The notes: generated from the letters alone by a model not told the origin. A stretch of 64,000 bases of DNA from Acidilutibacter cellobiosedens (GCF_004103715.1 NZ_CP035282.1:3062501-3126500), one strand, 5' to 3'; shown: positions 47,321 through 56,560, counted from the first letter of the stretch. Made by a program: numbers and translations.

Positions 47321-48314
47321 CACCATATATTTTTTCCAACATTTCTTTTGTAGCTTCTTCATCTTGAATAAAATATGAAAGAGTTTTACCGTTTACTTCT
47401 TTATAATCTCCCGTTCCAGCCAAGGTATTAAAAGTAAAATCTTCCGTTTTCATTTTAAAAACGATTTTGCCTATTGTAACAGCTTCCTTTAAAGGAATAT
47501 CAGTTTTTACATAATCAAAACATGCTTTGATTACAAATGGAAGTTTATAACTTAAGGATTTATTTATAAATGATTTCATAAATTCTTGTTGAGCTTTTAT
47601 TCTGCCTATATCTCCATTTTTATAGCCTGATTTTCCTCCGTTTCCCTTTCTGTATCTTAAAAATTGAATCGCCTTTTTCCCATCTAAAATTTGTTTTCCT
47701 TGTGATATATTTATGTTTAGAGGTGGCTCTGCAGTCGGGTCCTTATACTTCATCGGAAATGGAACTGTTACTTCTACGCCACCTACAGAATCTACTATCT
47801 TTTCCACTCCGGCATAATCAACCATTATATAATAATCGACCGGTATTCCGGCAAGAACGTATTCCACTGCCTTTTTAACTCCGTCAGTACCGTGCTGTCC
47901 ATATACGCAATTGATTTTTCTTTCCTCCGCTTTATCATATCCTTTTCTATGAAGATAAGTATCTCTCGGTATAGAAATTAAGTCCACATTATTTTGTTCC
48001 GGATCAATTGAAATAAATACTATAGTATCTGATCTTACATCCTCCATCCCCAATAATATTATATTTATTCTATCACTGTTTTTAACTCCTATTTCTAAAG
48101 AGTTGATATTCTCTTTCTGAACATTTTCTTCATTTTCATTTTCTGCTTCCCGGTTTTTTTTATTATCATTTTCATCTTGCTTACGATCAATAATATTTTT
48201 CTCTCCAATTTTTGTATTAATCCCCTTTTCCTGAATACTAACATATGATCCAAAAAGAAACGCCAACAAAAAACAACTCAGAGAAAGAAAAAAAATTTTT
48301 AAAAAATCTTTCAT
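47295..48314 (-). CDS. LytR-CpsA-Psr (LCP) family protein
   Basis: About 339 residues: an N-terminal signal anchor (about 4-25), a charged Asn/Glu/Lys linker (30-70) and the LCP domain with NIILLGMED, SDTIVFISIDP, LISIPRDTYL, KINCVYGQHG and FLRYRKGNGG (the RYR phosphate-binding arginines). LCP enzymes transfer polyisoprenyl-linked glycopolymers to peptidoglycan outside the cell. I start at ATG 48314 (MKDFLKIFF), seven bases after GGGTG, which gives a clean signal anchor. A copy of the dispersed repeat lies about 100 bases upstream. Confidence 0.92.
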   Translation of the reverse strand: MKDFLKIFFLSLSCFLLAFLFGSYVSIQEKGINTKIGEKNIIDRKQDENDNKKNREAENENEENVQKENINSLEIGVKNSDRINIILLGMEDVRSDTIVFISIDPEQNNVDLISIPRDTYLHRKGYDKAEERKINCVYGQHGTDGVKKAVEYVLAGIPVDYYIMVDYAGVEKIVDSVGGVEVTVPFPMKYKDPTAEPPLNINISQGKQILDGKKAIQFLRYRKGNGGKSGYKNGDIGRIKAQQEFMKSFINKSLSYKLPFVIKACFDYVKTDIPLKEAVTIGKIVFKMKTEDFTFNTLAGTGDYKEVNGKTLSYFIQDEEATKEMLEKIYGVTKEAFSK

Positions 48315-48410
48315 ATATGTCACCCTATCCCAATAATTTACCTCACCCAACATAAAAAACTTATATGAAAGACCCATTTAAACTTAACTTTACATGGAAA
48401 AAGCAAATTT

Positions 48411-48516
48411 TTTATAACCCATAGGAAAATTCCATTTTTATTAATTTAGGTTTTTTGTAATGGGTTTCAAAAAGGTTTCCTAAATTTATTAATATTTTTA
48501 TTAAAGCCTTTTTTAT
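48411..48516 (-). repeat. Dispersed intergenic repeat, copy E
   Basis: Complete copy on the minus strand: GGCTTT arm, TATTAATAAA loop, GAAACC arm with T-run, TGAAACCCATTA, AT-rich middle, ATTTTCC and tail CCTATGGGTTATAAAAAA. AACCCAT and ATGGGTT are perfectly complementary (7 bp). It lies between hbd and the LCP gene. Confidence 0.75.
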
Positions 48517-48569
48517 AATAATAGTCTGCACTCAGTTCAATTGTTTTAATCAAACCTTTTTATTTGTAT

Positions 48570-48620
48570 AAATGCAAAAAATTCCTTAGCTTTAAAAGCT
48601 GAGGAATTTTTTGCATTTAT
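48570..48620 (-). terminator. Long hairpin terminator of the crt-hbd unit
   Basis: About 23 bp of near-perfect stem (AAATGCAAAAAATTCCTTAGCT and its complement, one G-T pair) with a 4-base loop lies 13 bases after the hbd stop. The symmetrical A/T runs allow termination in both directions. Confidence 0.8.
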
Positions 48621-48632
48621 TGTTTATATTAA

Positions 48633-49487
48633 TTATTTTGTGTAGTCAAAGAAACCTTTACCGGTTTTTCTTCCCAACAATCCACCTCTTACCATCTTTC
48701 TCAAAAGAGGATGAGCCCTGTACTTGCTGTCTTCAAACTCATTATACAGCACATCCATGATCGCCAAACAAACATCCAATCCTATTAAATCTCCTAATGC
48801 CAAAGGTCCTATAGGATGATTTGCACCGAGTTTCATAGCTTCATCTATATCTTCGGCACTGGCAACTCCGTCGGCCAATATTCCTATGGCTTCATTTATC
48901 ATAGGAATAAGTATCCTATTAACAACAAATCCCGGGGCTTCTTCTACTTCTACGGGAGTTTTCCCAAGCTTTCCTGCGAATTCAAATACTTCATCTCTTG
49001 TTGCTGACGAGGTTGAAATTCCTTTTATTACTTCAACAAGTTTCATAACCGGTACAGGATTAAAGAAATGCATTCCTATAACTTTATCAGGTCTTTTTGT
49101 AGCACTTGCAATGTCGGTTATAGACAAAGATGAAGTGTTTGTAGCAAGTATTGCTTCTTTCTTACATACTTCATCGAGTACCTTAAAAGTATCTTTTTTA
49201 AGAGACATATCTTCAGAGAGTGCTTCGATTACAAGATCGCAATCCTTTAAATCTTCATACTTCGTTATAATATCTATTTTCCCCAATATTTTATTTTTAT
49301 CTTCTTCTGATAATTTTCCTTTTTGAACTTTCCTATTCAAATTTTTATCAACTATTTTTAAACTTCCTCTTGGTGAGTTGGTATCAATATTTCTTACCCA
49401 CACCATCACATCATAATCATTTTCAGCTAATACTTGAATAATTCCGGAAGCCATAGTACCTCTTCCTAAAACTCCTACTCTTTTCAT
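48633..49487 (-). CDS. hbd: 3-hydroxybutyryl-CoA dehydrogenase
   Basis: A 284-residue dehydrogenase interconverting 3-hydroxybutyryl-CoA and acetoacetyl-CoA in butyrate-type fermentation or beta-oxidation. The catalytic region is typical: [39 protein letters not shown]. The nucleotide loop is unusual: GRGTMASG instead of GAGTMGSG, and the usual Asp after strand 2 is replaced in the WVRN segment. Those changes may favour NADP(H). It follows crt by 17 bases. Confidence 0.95.
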   Translation of the reverse strand: MKRVGVLGRGTMASGIIQVLAENDYDVMVWVRNIDTNSPRGSLKIVDKNLNRKVQKGKLSEEDKNKILGKIDIITKYEDLKDCDLVIEALSEDMSLKKDTFKVLDEVCKKEAILATNTSSLSITDIASATKRPDKVIGMHFFNPVPVMKLVEVIKGISTSSATRDEVFEFAGKLGKTPVEVEEAPGFVVNRILIPMINEAIGILADGVASAEDIDEAMKLGANHPIGPLALGDLIGLDVCLAIMDVLYNEFEDSKYRAHPLLRKMVRGGLLGRKTGKGFFDYTK

Positions 49488-49504
49488 AAAAACACCTCCA
49501 AAAT

Positions 49505-50284
49505 TTATCTTAATTTATAGTTTGGCTTACGTTTTTCTAAAAACGCTTCCATTCCTTCTTTTTGATCTTCTGTAGAAAAACAAATCCCAAATAGGTCTTT
49601 TTCTATAGCTATTCCAGTTTCAATATCCGTTTCTATTCCTCTGTTGATGGAAGTTTTTGCTAATCTGACTGCTATCTGTCCATTGGAATCAATTTTTTTT
49701 GCCAAGGAAATAACTTCATCCATTAATGATTCAAGAGGAACGACTTTATTTACCAATCCGATTTCATATGCTTCCTGAGCATTAATCATATTTGCCGTGT
49801 ATATAATCTCTTTAGCTTTTCCTAACCCTACTAATCTTGCAAGTCTTTGAGTCCCAGAAAATCCCGGTATAATTCCCAATCCTACTTCAGGCTGCCCAAA
49901 TTTAGCTTTATCGGAAGCAATCCTTATATCACAAGACATAGATAACTCACAGCCTCCTCCTAAAGCAAACCCATTTACTGCCGCGATAACAGGCTTTTCC
50001 AGCAATTCTATTTTTCTAAATACTTTGGATCCAGTTTTGGCAAATTCTCTGGCTCTTGCCGTATCCATGTCCTTCATTTCGGCAATATCTGCTCCTGCCA
50101 CAAAAGCTCTTCCCTCACCTGTTATAATAATAATATGTACTTCATTATCTTCTTCAATTAAATCTATGGCTCTATCCAATTCTTTTAATAACTCTGTGTT
50201 CAAAGCATTCAGAGCTTTCGGCCTATTAATAGACAATATCCCAATATTATCCGATTTTTTAAATAATAAATTATTAAAATTCAT
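49505..50284 (-). CDS. crt: Enoyl-CoA hydratase/crotonase family protein
   Basis: A 259-residue crotonase, hydrating short-chain enoyl-CoA such as crotonyl-CoA. The oxyanion-hole segments [15 protein letters not shown] and [14 protein letters not shown] and the second catalytic Glu in [18 protein letters not shown] are intact. I start at ATG 50284, five bases after a run of seven G. It is the first gene of a two-gene unit with hbd; thiolase and acyl-CoA dehydrogenase genes are not nearby. An inverted repeat overlaps the predicted transcription start. Confidence 0.95.
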   Translation of the reverse strand: MNFNNLLFKKSDNIGILSINRPKALNALNTELLKELDRAIDLIEEDNEVHIIIITGEGRAFVAGADIAEMKDMDTARAREFAKTGSKVFRKIELLEKPVIAAVNGFALGGGCELSMSCDIRIASDKAKFGQPEVGLGIIPGFSGTQRLARLVGLGKAKEIIYTANMINAQEAYEIGLVNKVVPLESLMDEVISLAKKIDSNGQIAVRLAKTSINRGIETDIETGIAIEKDLFGICFSTEDQKEGMEAFLEKRKPNYKLR

Positions 50285-50303
50285 ATAATCCCCCCCAACA
50301 CAA

Positions 50304-50354
50304 TATAAACATTCTGTTTGTTTATATTTTATCAAATAACAAATAATAAATCAA
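50304..50354 (-). promoter_or_regulatory. Candidate promoter and operator of crt-hbd
   Basis: On the minus strand TTGATT (50349-50354), 17 bases, TAAAAT (50326-50331). Immediately downstream, TATAAACA, 7 bases, TGTTTATA (50304-50326) is a perfect 8-bp dyad over the expected start site, a typical repressor position. The regulator is not recognisable. Confidence 0.5.
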
Positions 50355-50680
50355 TATTATTCTGATAAAAAACTCAAATTAAATTGTTAATTTATATTCA
50401 AATTCATAAAATATTATTATATATTATGTTTCCCCATTACCCTTTTTTATAACTATATTACTATTCTTGCGGAAATTACCTTGAAGTTTATATTATAATT
50501 AAAATTATAAATTGATTTAGCATTAATTATAAAAATTGTAATTATTTTATTTACTAAATTTGGCAATTTTTTATCAAAAAATTATCAATTTATAGCAACA
50601 CAAACTTTATTTTATAATGTAGCGTTAAAAAAATTTTTTTGGGTAATACATCTAATAATTAATACTAAAGGGGTGGTTCA
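50355..50680. other. AT-rich non-coding interval between crt and the nitroreductase gene
   Basis: About 325 bp of very AT-rich DNA between divergent genes. I see only short AT palindromes and a TATAAT near 50613-50618 that could serve the nitroreductase gene, without a good -35. No gene or RNA family is recognised. Confidence 0.5.
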
Positions 50681-51313
50681 ATGCTGGATTTTATTATAAG
50701 AAGACATAGTATAAGAAAGTTCAAAGATGAAAATATTCCCGATAAAGATTTAATTGAGATAATTAAAGCCGCAACTTTGGCTCCTTCAGGCAAGAATTCT
50801 CAAAATTGGCATTTCATTGTGATTAAAAATAGAAATAAACTAAATGAAATAGCAGATATAGTTAAAAATAAAGAATTAAAATTATCGCAATACATTAAAG
50901 ACGGAATCGAAAAAAATAAATTTATATCGTCTATAGATAATCATATATTCTTTAAAGATGCGCCGATAACAGTATTTGTATATGCCGGCCCTTACCCTGA
51001 CAACAGGAAAAAAATCCTTAAAAATGCTAAAGTGGCAAAAGAAGAAATTGAGGAATACATAAATGTAGAGCCCAGAATTCAAAATATAGGTGCAGCTATG
51101 GAAAATTTACTTCTTGCAGCAGCTAATCTGGGATATGGAGGATGTTGGATGACAGGACCTATGTTGGCTAAAAAGGAAATAGAAGAATATATTGGGTTTC
51201 ATAAAGACGGCTATAGCTTGGTATGTATGGCTCCTTTAGGAGTTCCTTCAGAAAATGAAATAATAAGTTCTACAAGAAAACCAATAGAAGAAATATTAAC
51301 AATAATAGACTAA
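50681..51313 (+). CDS. Nitroreductase family protein
   Basis: A 210-residue FMN-dependent NAD(P)H oxidoreductase. Family segments: IIRRHSIRKFKDENIPDKDL at the start, LAPSGKNSQNWHFIVIKN, and IGAAMENLLLAAANLGYGGCWMTGP. The physiological substrate cannot be told. The ATG follows AAGGGGTGG. It stands alone on the plus strand and converges with pgi. Confidence 0.92.
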   Translation: MLDFIIRRHSIRKFKDENIPDKDLIEIIKAATLAPSGKNSQNWHFIVIKNRNKLNEIADIVKNKELKLSQYIKDGIEKNKFISSIDNHIFFKDAPITVFVYAGPYPDNRKKILKNAKVAKEEIEEYINVEPRIQNIGAAMENLLLAAANLGYGGCWMTGPMLAKKEIEEYIGFHKDGYSLVCMAPLGVPSENEIISSTRKPIEEILTIID

Positions 51314-51330
51314 TCAATTGATTAGTCTAT
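51305..51330. terminator. Bidirectional terminator between the nitroreductase gene and pgi
   Basis: ATAGACTAATC, AATT, GATTAGTCTAT form a perfect 11-bp stem; T-runs follow on the plus strand (TTTTC) and less clearly on the minus strand. It overlaps the nitroreductase stop. Confidence 0.8.
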
Positions 51331-52613
51331 TTTCTCAACAATTCAAACATATTCTTTTTATATTTTTCAACGCCGGGCTGGTCAAAAGGATTAACTCCTA
51401 AAAGGTATCCGCTTACCGCACAGGATTTTTGAAAAAAATACATAAGTTTTCCTAAAAAATACTCGTCAATTTTGGGCATATTAATGATTAAATTTGGTAC
51501 TCCGCCGTCTACATGGGCCTTAAGAGTTCCTTCAAAAGCTTTTTTATTTACAAAATCCATACTTTTCCCAGCCAAAAAGTTTAAGTTATCTAAGTCTTTC
51601 TCATCCTTCCGGATAACTATATCCTCTCTCGGGCTAATTACATTCAAAACAGTTTCAAACATATTTCTTCTCCCATCCTGAACCAATTGGCCCATTGAAT
51701 GTAGATCAGTTGTCAGGCTCAAAGAAGAAGGATATATACCTCTTCCGTCTTTTCCTTCGCTTTCTCCAAATAATTGTTTCCACCACTCTTGAAGATAAAA
51801 CAGCCTTGGTTCATAAGAAACCAATATCTCTATTTCTTTTCCCTTCCTATATAAAATATTTCTGATAGCTCCATATATATAGGAAATATTTTCTTTTATT
51901 ATATCCGAGGAATATTCCATTACTCCTGATTGAGCTCCTTCCATTAACTTATCAATATCTATTCCGGCTACCGCTATAGGAAAAATTCCTACAGGAGTAA
52001 ATACCGAATATCTGCCTCCGATATCGTTAGGAATAGTAAATCTGTTATACCCTTCCTCCTCAGCTATTTGGCTAAGAACACCTTTTTCTTTGTCCGTAGT
52101 TATATATATTCTCTCCTTAGAATTCTTCCTTCCGTATTTTCTTTCCATATATTCCTTAAATATTCTGAAAGCAATAGCCGGTTCTAAAGTAGTTCCTGAC
52201 TTGGATATAACGTTGATAGATATATCTTTTCCTTCCAATACATCCATTAATTCCTTTAAATAAGTGCCACTAATGTTATTGCCTACAAAATATATCTCAA
52301 TATTATTTTTCTTTACTACCATATTATCATAAAAGGAATGGCTTATACTCTCTACCACTGCTCTTGAGCCTAAATATGATCCCCCTATTCCGATAACTAT
52401 AAAGGCTTCCGAATTGCTTCTCACCTTTTCCGCTGACTCCTTAATCATCTCAAATTCTTTTCTGTCATACTCGTTAGGATAATTCAACCATCCTACATTT
52501 TGATCCTTGCCTTCATATAATATACGATGAACTGTTTTCAACTGAGGTTCTAATCTTAATATTTCCTCATCAGAAACAAATCCATTGGCATAATCTAAAA
52601 TAATATCTTTCAT
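51327..52613 (-). CDS. pgi: Glucose-6-phosphate isomerase
   Basis: A 428-residue bacterial-type (short) Pgi, interconverting glucose 6-phosphate and fructose 6-phosphate. Signatures are [14 protein letters not shown], the sugar-phosphate site [35 protein letters not shown] and the C-terminal [14 protein letters not shown]. The ATG follows AGGAGGATAT. It lies 21 bases after the PAS-phosphatase gene and is probably co-transcribed with it. Confidence 0.96.
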   Translation of the reverse strand: MKDIILDYANGFVSDEEILRLEPQLKTVHRILYEGKDQNVGWLNYPNEYDRKEFEMIKESAEKVRSNSEAFIVIGIGGSYLGSRAVVESISHSFYDNMVVKKNNIEIYFVGNNISGTYLKELMDVLEGKDISINVISKSGTTLEPAIAFRIFKEYMERKYGRKNSKERIYITTDKEKGVLSQIAEEEGYNRFTIPNDIGGRYSVFTPVGIFPIAVAGIDIDKLMEGAQSGVMEYSSDIIKENISYIYGAIRNILYRKGKEIEILVSYEPRLFYLQEWWKQLFGESEGKDGRGIYPSSLSLTTDLHSMGQLVQDGRRNMFETVLNVISPREDIVIRKDEKDLDNLNFLAGKSMDFVNKKAFEGTLKAHVDGGVPNLIINMPKIDEYFLGKLMYFFQKSCAVSGYLLGVNPFDQPGVEKYKKNMFELLRK

Positions 52614-52634
52614 AATATATCCTCCTATTAATGA

Positions 52635-53759
52635 TCACTTTTCTACCTTCATTAACACCAATGCAAAATCATCTTTTTGATCTCCATACATATACGAATT
52701 AGCTTTGTTTTCTATGTTTTTTATAGGGCTTTCGGGAGCCTCTTTAACTGCTTCTATTATTCTTTTCTCTCCGAATTCTTCTTTATTTTTATTTCTTACT
52801 TCTAATATTCCATCTGTATAAAAAAGTATTCTATCTCCATTTTTCAGTTGAACCATATTCTCATTATAATGTATTTCATCAAATAAGTAAGAAATTGGAT
52901 ATCCTTTCATCTTCAGCAATTCCACATTATTATCATCAAATAATATGGGAATACAATTATGTCCGCCATTTGCGTATTTAAATGTATCGGTAGAACAATT
53001 AAAGATGCCATAGAATATTGTAAGATATTTTTCATCATCTAAGTTTAAATCTATAAATCTTTTATGAAGTTCCGTTAAGGTTTTAGAAGGACTGAGTATA
53101 TCATCTTTTATTGCTCTCATGGTCTGTCTTATAAACATGGTCATCATTGACGCGGTAATCCCGTGGCCAGCCACATCACTTATATATATGCCTATATTGT
53201 CCTTGTCTATATAAAAAACATCAAACATATCTCCGCTGAGCATTTCACATGGCTTGTATAAATAGTTGATTTTAATATTATTATAGGAGCCCTTTCTGGG
53301 AAGAATTTTTTCTTGAAGAATCTTTGCAAATGTAATATCTTTGTTGAGTTTTTTAGTCTTTTCCCTCAACTCCTTCTCTAATTTTCTTTCTCTTGTGACA
53401 TCCCTAAACACTTCCACCGCGGCATATATGTTACCATCGGAATCTGATACAGGTGAACTCTTAACAGAAAAAATACGATCTCCGACATTTTCTTCTTTTT
53501 GTATAATTTCCCCTGTTGCGATACTTCTTTCAGTAATGCAAAAACTACAGGGCCTAATTTTACCAAGAGCTTCATAACATTTTTTCCCTACAATTTCTGT
53601 TCCCAGAGCACCTTTCATGGTCTTATTTGCATATATAATTGTCCCATTTCTGTCTATAACTCTGACCCAGTCCGCCATTCCCTCAAGAACGTGATAATTA
53701 AGCATATTGAAATTTTTTATTTGGTCTTCAAAATAACTAACTTTGTTCTTTTCCAACAT
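52635..53759 (-). CDS. PAS domain PP2C-type (SpoIIE/RsbU-like) serine phosphatase
   Basis: About 374 residues, soluble. A PAS domain (about 22-125) starts DWVRVIDRNGTIIYANKTM and carries CSFC in its core, a pattern seen in PAS domains that may bind metal or respond to redox. A short coiled coil (125-145) leads into a PPM phosphatase domain with LSGDMFDVFYID, ISDVAGHGITASM and LFYTDGILEVRN. Such proteins usually dephosphorylate an anti-anti-sigma factor; no such partner lies nearby. I start at ATG 53759 behind GGGTGATAG. Confidence 0.9.
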   Translation of the reverse strand: MLEKNKVSYFEDQIKNFNMLNYHVLEGMADWVRVIDRNGTIIYANKTMKGALGTEIVGKKCYEALGKIRPCSFCITERSIATGEIIQKEENVGDRIFSVKSSPVSDSDGNIYAAVEVFRDVTRERKLEKELREKTKKLNKDITFAKILQEKILPRKGSYNNIKINYLYKPCEMLSGDMFDVFYIDKDNIGIYISDVAGHGITASMMTMFIRQTMRAIKDDILSPSKTLTELHKRFIDLNLDDEKYLTIFYGIFNCSTDTFKYANGGHNCIPILFDDNNVELLKMKGYPISYLFDEIHYNENMVQLKNGDRILFYTDGILEVRNKNKEEFGEKRIIEAVKEAPESPIKNIENKANSYMYGDQKDDFALVLMKVEK

Positions 53760-53840
53760 AGCTATCACCCATATTTTAGAAATTTTTTTGCTCGCCTTCA
53801 TAATAACACACTATACAATAAAATACAAAACAATTTAATA

Positions 53841-54071
53841 TTAATCTTGAGTGTTCTGTAAAATATCATGATAAATATTGATTATCTCTTCCCTATATAT
53901 CTCATCTGCATCTATAGAACCCCATCCTAATTGATTCTGAAATATGCCATCATAAACCTGATCATGATAACTCCTTAAAACATGAGGAATATTTTTTTCT
54001 GACAATATTTCATCCAGTAACATGGCTTCAACTTCATTGTTAAGAATCAAAATCTTTTTTATTTTTCCCAT
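53841..54071 (-). CDS. Small conserved-type protein, DUF2007-like
   Basis: A 76-residue protein (MGKIKKILILNN start) whose pattern, a strand, then NEVEAMLLDEILSEKNIPHVLRS, then a second strand region, resembles the DUF2007 putative signal-transducing fold. The assignment is tentative. The ATG at 54071 follows AAGGAGA by seven bases; the frame open further upstream has no start signal. It lies between a hypothetical membrane protein and the PAS phosphatase, possibly in one transcript with the latter. Confidence 0.7.
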   Translation of the reverse strand: MGKIKKILILNNEVEAMLLDEILSEKNIPHVLRSYHDQVYDGIFQNQLGWGSIDADEIYREEIINIYHDILQNTQD

Positions 54072-54091
54072 TAAACTATCTCCTTTTAAAA

Positions 54092-54121
54092 AAGCATTCA
54101 CCTCAATTGAAATGAATGCTT
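54092..54121 (-). terminator. Terminator of the hypothetical membrane protein gene
   Basis: AAGCATTCA and TGAATGCTT form a 9-bp stem with a 12-base loop, followed by TTTTT on the minus strand, about 10 bases after the stop at 54131. Confidence 0.85.
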
Positions 54122-54130
54122 TAATTCACC

Positions 54131-54940
54131 TTACTTTATAGAAGAATTATAGATTACATTTAAATAATCGGGATTAAATATATCCTTTTTTACAAATCCC
54201 TTTTCTTTATTGTCATATTTAAAATCAGACAACTTAAATGTAGCAGAGCCCGTCTGAAGGGTAGCTATATGATAATCATCTTTAGATGTAAACACCCAAA
54301 ATTCCAATGCTCCCAATTGTATATAATCATCAAATAAAACAAATTCTCCATCTTCATCTTTTATAATGAGAAACCATTTCTGACCATCATCCCATGCTAT
54401 TTCTCCATTATCATACCTTTGAGCTGTAGTATACATCTCTATACTTTCATCTTCTCCGTCTCTATCCAGATCAACTTTTTTACTGTCTAAGAGAGTCAAA
54501 TCGGAAGTATCAAGTTTGTCTCCGGAAAGATGTACATATTCTAATTTTTCTTCCTGTTCAGTCTTTTCATTTTCCTCTTTCAATGCTTTATCATATATCG
54601 TTTCTCTCAGAGATTCATTTAATTGAGCTTTAATTAAAGTCTTATTCTTTGAATCATCTTGAGAATAAGTCATATAATAATATTTATCCTTCTTCAAACC
54701 ATCCCATAGCTTTTTATTTTTTACATAGATCGTAATTTCTTTTAACTCACTTTCTTTATCTTCTCCCAATATTTGAAGGATAATTGAATGACTATCACCC
54801 TCCTCATCTTTGCTTAAAAGAAGTCCCGAAGTAATAAAAGTATTACTATTAATATTATTGGAGGATTGAAAAATATAAAAAACAACTATTACTATTGCCA
54901 AAATCAGTATACCCACTATATTTTTAATCTTATTATTCAT
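54131..54940 (-). CDS. Hypothetical membrane-anchored protein
   Basis: A 269-residue protein I do not recognise. One N-terminal membrane helix (about 8-24) is followed by an extracytoplasmic region: a beta-rich part with ITIYVKNKKLWDGLKKDKYY, a Glu/Lys-rich linker (about 118-134), and a C-terminal half with VDLDRDGEDESIEMY, a DxDxDG calcium-loop pattern typical of VCBS/FG-GAP-like domains. The ATG follows AAGGAAGGGTGAG. A complete copy of the dispersed repeat lies directly upstream, ending about 20 bases before the start codon. Confidence 0.8.
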   Translation of the reverse strand: MNNKIKNIVGILILAIVIVVFYIFQSSNNINSNTFITSGLLLSKDEEGDSHSIILQILGEDKESELKEITIYVKNKKLWDGLKKDKYYYMTYSQDDSKNKTLIKAQLNESLRETIYDKALKEENEKTEQEEKLEYVHLSGDKLDTSDLTLLDSKKVDLDRDGEDESIEMYTTAQRYDNGEIAWDDGQKWFLIIKDEDGEFVLFDDYIQLGALEFWVFTSKDDYHIATLQTGSATFKLSDFKYDNKEKGFVKKDIFNPDYLNVIYNSSIK

Positions 54941-54960
54941 TCTCTCACCCTTCCTTAATT

Positions 54961-55061
54961 TTATAGCCTATAGGAAAGTTCCATTTTTCTCAATATAATT
55001 TGAAATAAGTTTCAAAAAGGCTTCTCTGATTTATTAATGCTTCTATAGAAGTCTTTTTTAT
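54961..55061 (-). repeat. Dispersed intergenic repeat, copy F
   Basis: On the minus strand: GACTTC arm, CATTAATAAA loop, GAAGCC arm with T-run, TGAAACTTATT, AT-rich middle, AACTTTCC and tail CCTATAGGCTATAAAA. Unlike the other copies it lies between divergent genes, directly upstream of the hypothetical gene, so it is not simply a 3'-end terminator. Confidence 0.75.
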
Positions 55062-55249
55062 ATATTATCATGTCTTGTATACAATTTCAACCTATAAATT
55101 TAAAAACCTCACTTACTATTTAATTATATCATAAATCTAATTATAATTTTTTTATTAGCAATTATTGCTTTATATTATTTCATTTTTTGTCGATTTAATG
55201 TACAATAGATATTGTATTGTAAAATTATTATATTTAAGGGGGGTTTATT
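55062..55249. other. Leader region of the chemoreceptor gene
   Basis: AT-rich 188 bp between repeat F and the chemoreceptor start. TACAAT (55201-55206) on the plus strand may be a -10 box with a weak TTTCAT -35; no sigma-D motility promoter is evident. AAGGGGGG serves as ribosome-binding site. Confidence 0.4.
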
Positions 55250-56560
55250 ATGGAAAGCAAAACTACAAAGGAAAACACAAAAAATAAAGATAACAATCTA
55301 TCTAAAATTAAAATAGGACTTATAACACATTTAGTAATTAACTTACTTATAAGTACCTTAATATCAAATGGATTATACGTCTTATTAGCAGAACATATGA
55401 ATGTTAGTCCTAATTTTATAATGTTAATTTTTTCATTTGTAAACATAATTATTTTCTTATTAATAACCTATTTCTCAATTAGCCGTTGGCTTGTAAAGTT
55501 CTTCAAAGCTATCGAACCGGTTATTGAAGAAATCTCTAGAGGCAACTTAAACGAAATAAGTTTATTCAACGGTAAAAATAAATTCAGTGGAATCACGGAT
55601 TCATTAAGCAAGGCTAATTCAAATATAAAAAATATGATTACAGGAATAACACAGAATTCTGAGGTATTATCTAAAAACGCCAAAGATCTGTCTGATATTG
55701 TCGAAGATACTACTCAGGCAGTGGAACAAATCGCTTCCAGTGTTAACGATATAGCCTCCGGTTCAGAAGATACATCAAAAAATATTACTGAATTAAGCGA
55801 AGCCATATCCAATCTTACTACTCTTTCACAAAATACAGAAAAAAATACTCAATTGGCTACGGACCTTTCAGCTTCCATGGCCAAATCAGCAGAAAAAGGT
55901 AGCAAAGATATGGAAAAGATAATCGATAAGGTAAGTTTAATTGATTCTTCTACCAAAAATACTTCAGGAATAATCGAAAATCTTAATGAACAAATTAAAA
56001 ACATTGAAAATATAGTAGTAATCATAAACCAAATAGCAGAACAAACGAATCTTCTTGCATTAAATGCGGCAATTGAAGCAGCAAGAGCAGGAGAATCAGG
56101 AAAGGGATTTGCTGTAGTGGCAGATGAAATAAGAAAACTTGCCGACGAAACCCATACATATTCAGATGAGATATCCAAAATTACAAATTCCGTTACAGGA
56201 AGCAGTAAAAGTGCTGTAGACAGCATTGAAAAGGTAAGCGGAATAGTTAATGAAAGTGTAGAAGTCGCTGATTTAACTAAAGCTTCTTTTGAAGAATTGG
56301 TGGAAAAATTCGATAAGATCAATCTTTCAATAGTCGAAATTGCGGAAGCTTCTAAAGAGGTAAGAAATAATAGCGAATATATCCTTGAAAGAGCTACGGA
56401 AATATCCGCTATATCAGAAGAAACTACTGCAGCATCTCAAACCAGTTCGGAAGCAATAGATAAAAATCTTGCAGCCATGGAGGAAATCACCTCTTCCATT
56501 GAAAGCTTATCGGAAATTGCAGATAAACTAAATAAAATGGTAGAAAAATTTAATGTATAA
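55250..56560 (+). CDS. Methyl-accepting chemotaxis protein without an external sensor domain
   Basis: A 436-residue chemoreceptor. Two membrane helices (about 25-47 and 58-78) are separated by only about ten residues, so there is no extracytoplasmic ligand domain; a HAMP-like region and a long coiled-coil signalling domain follow. The hairpin tip is [37 protein letters not shown]. It may sense a membrane or cytoplasmic signal. No other chemotaxis gene is in the window. Its last 11 bases overlap the end of the convergent adenosyltransferase gene. Confidence 0.94.
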   Translation: MESKTTKENTKNKDNNLSKIKIGLITHLVINLLISTLISNGLYVLLAEHMNVSPNFIMLIFSFVNIIIFLLITYFSISRWLVKFFKAIEPVIEEISRGNLNEISLFNGKNKFSGITDSLSKANSNIKNMITGITQNSEVLSKNAKDLSDIVEDTTQAVEQIASSVNDIASGSEDTSKNITELSEAISNLTTLSQNTEKNTQLATDLSASMAKSAEKGSKDMEKIIDKVSLIDSSTKNTSGIIENLNEQIKNIENIVVIINQIAEQTNLLALNAAIEAARAGESGKGFAVVADEIRKLADETHTYSDEISKITNSVTGSSKSAVDSIEKVSGIVNESVEVADLTKASFEELVEKFDKINLSIVEIAEASKEVRNNSEYILERATEISAISEETTAASQTSSEAIDKNLAAMEEITSSIESLSEIADKLNKMVEKFNV

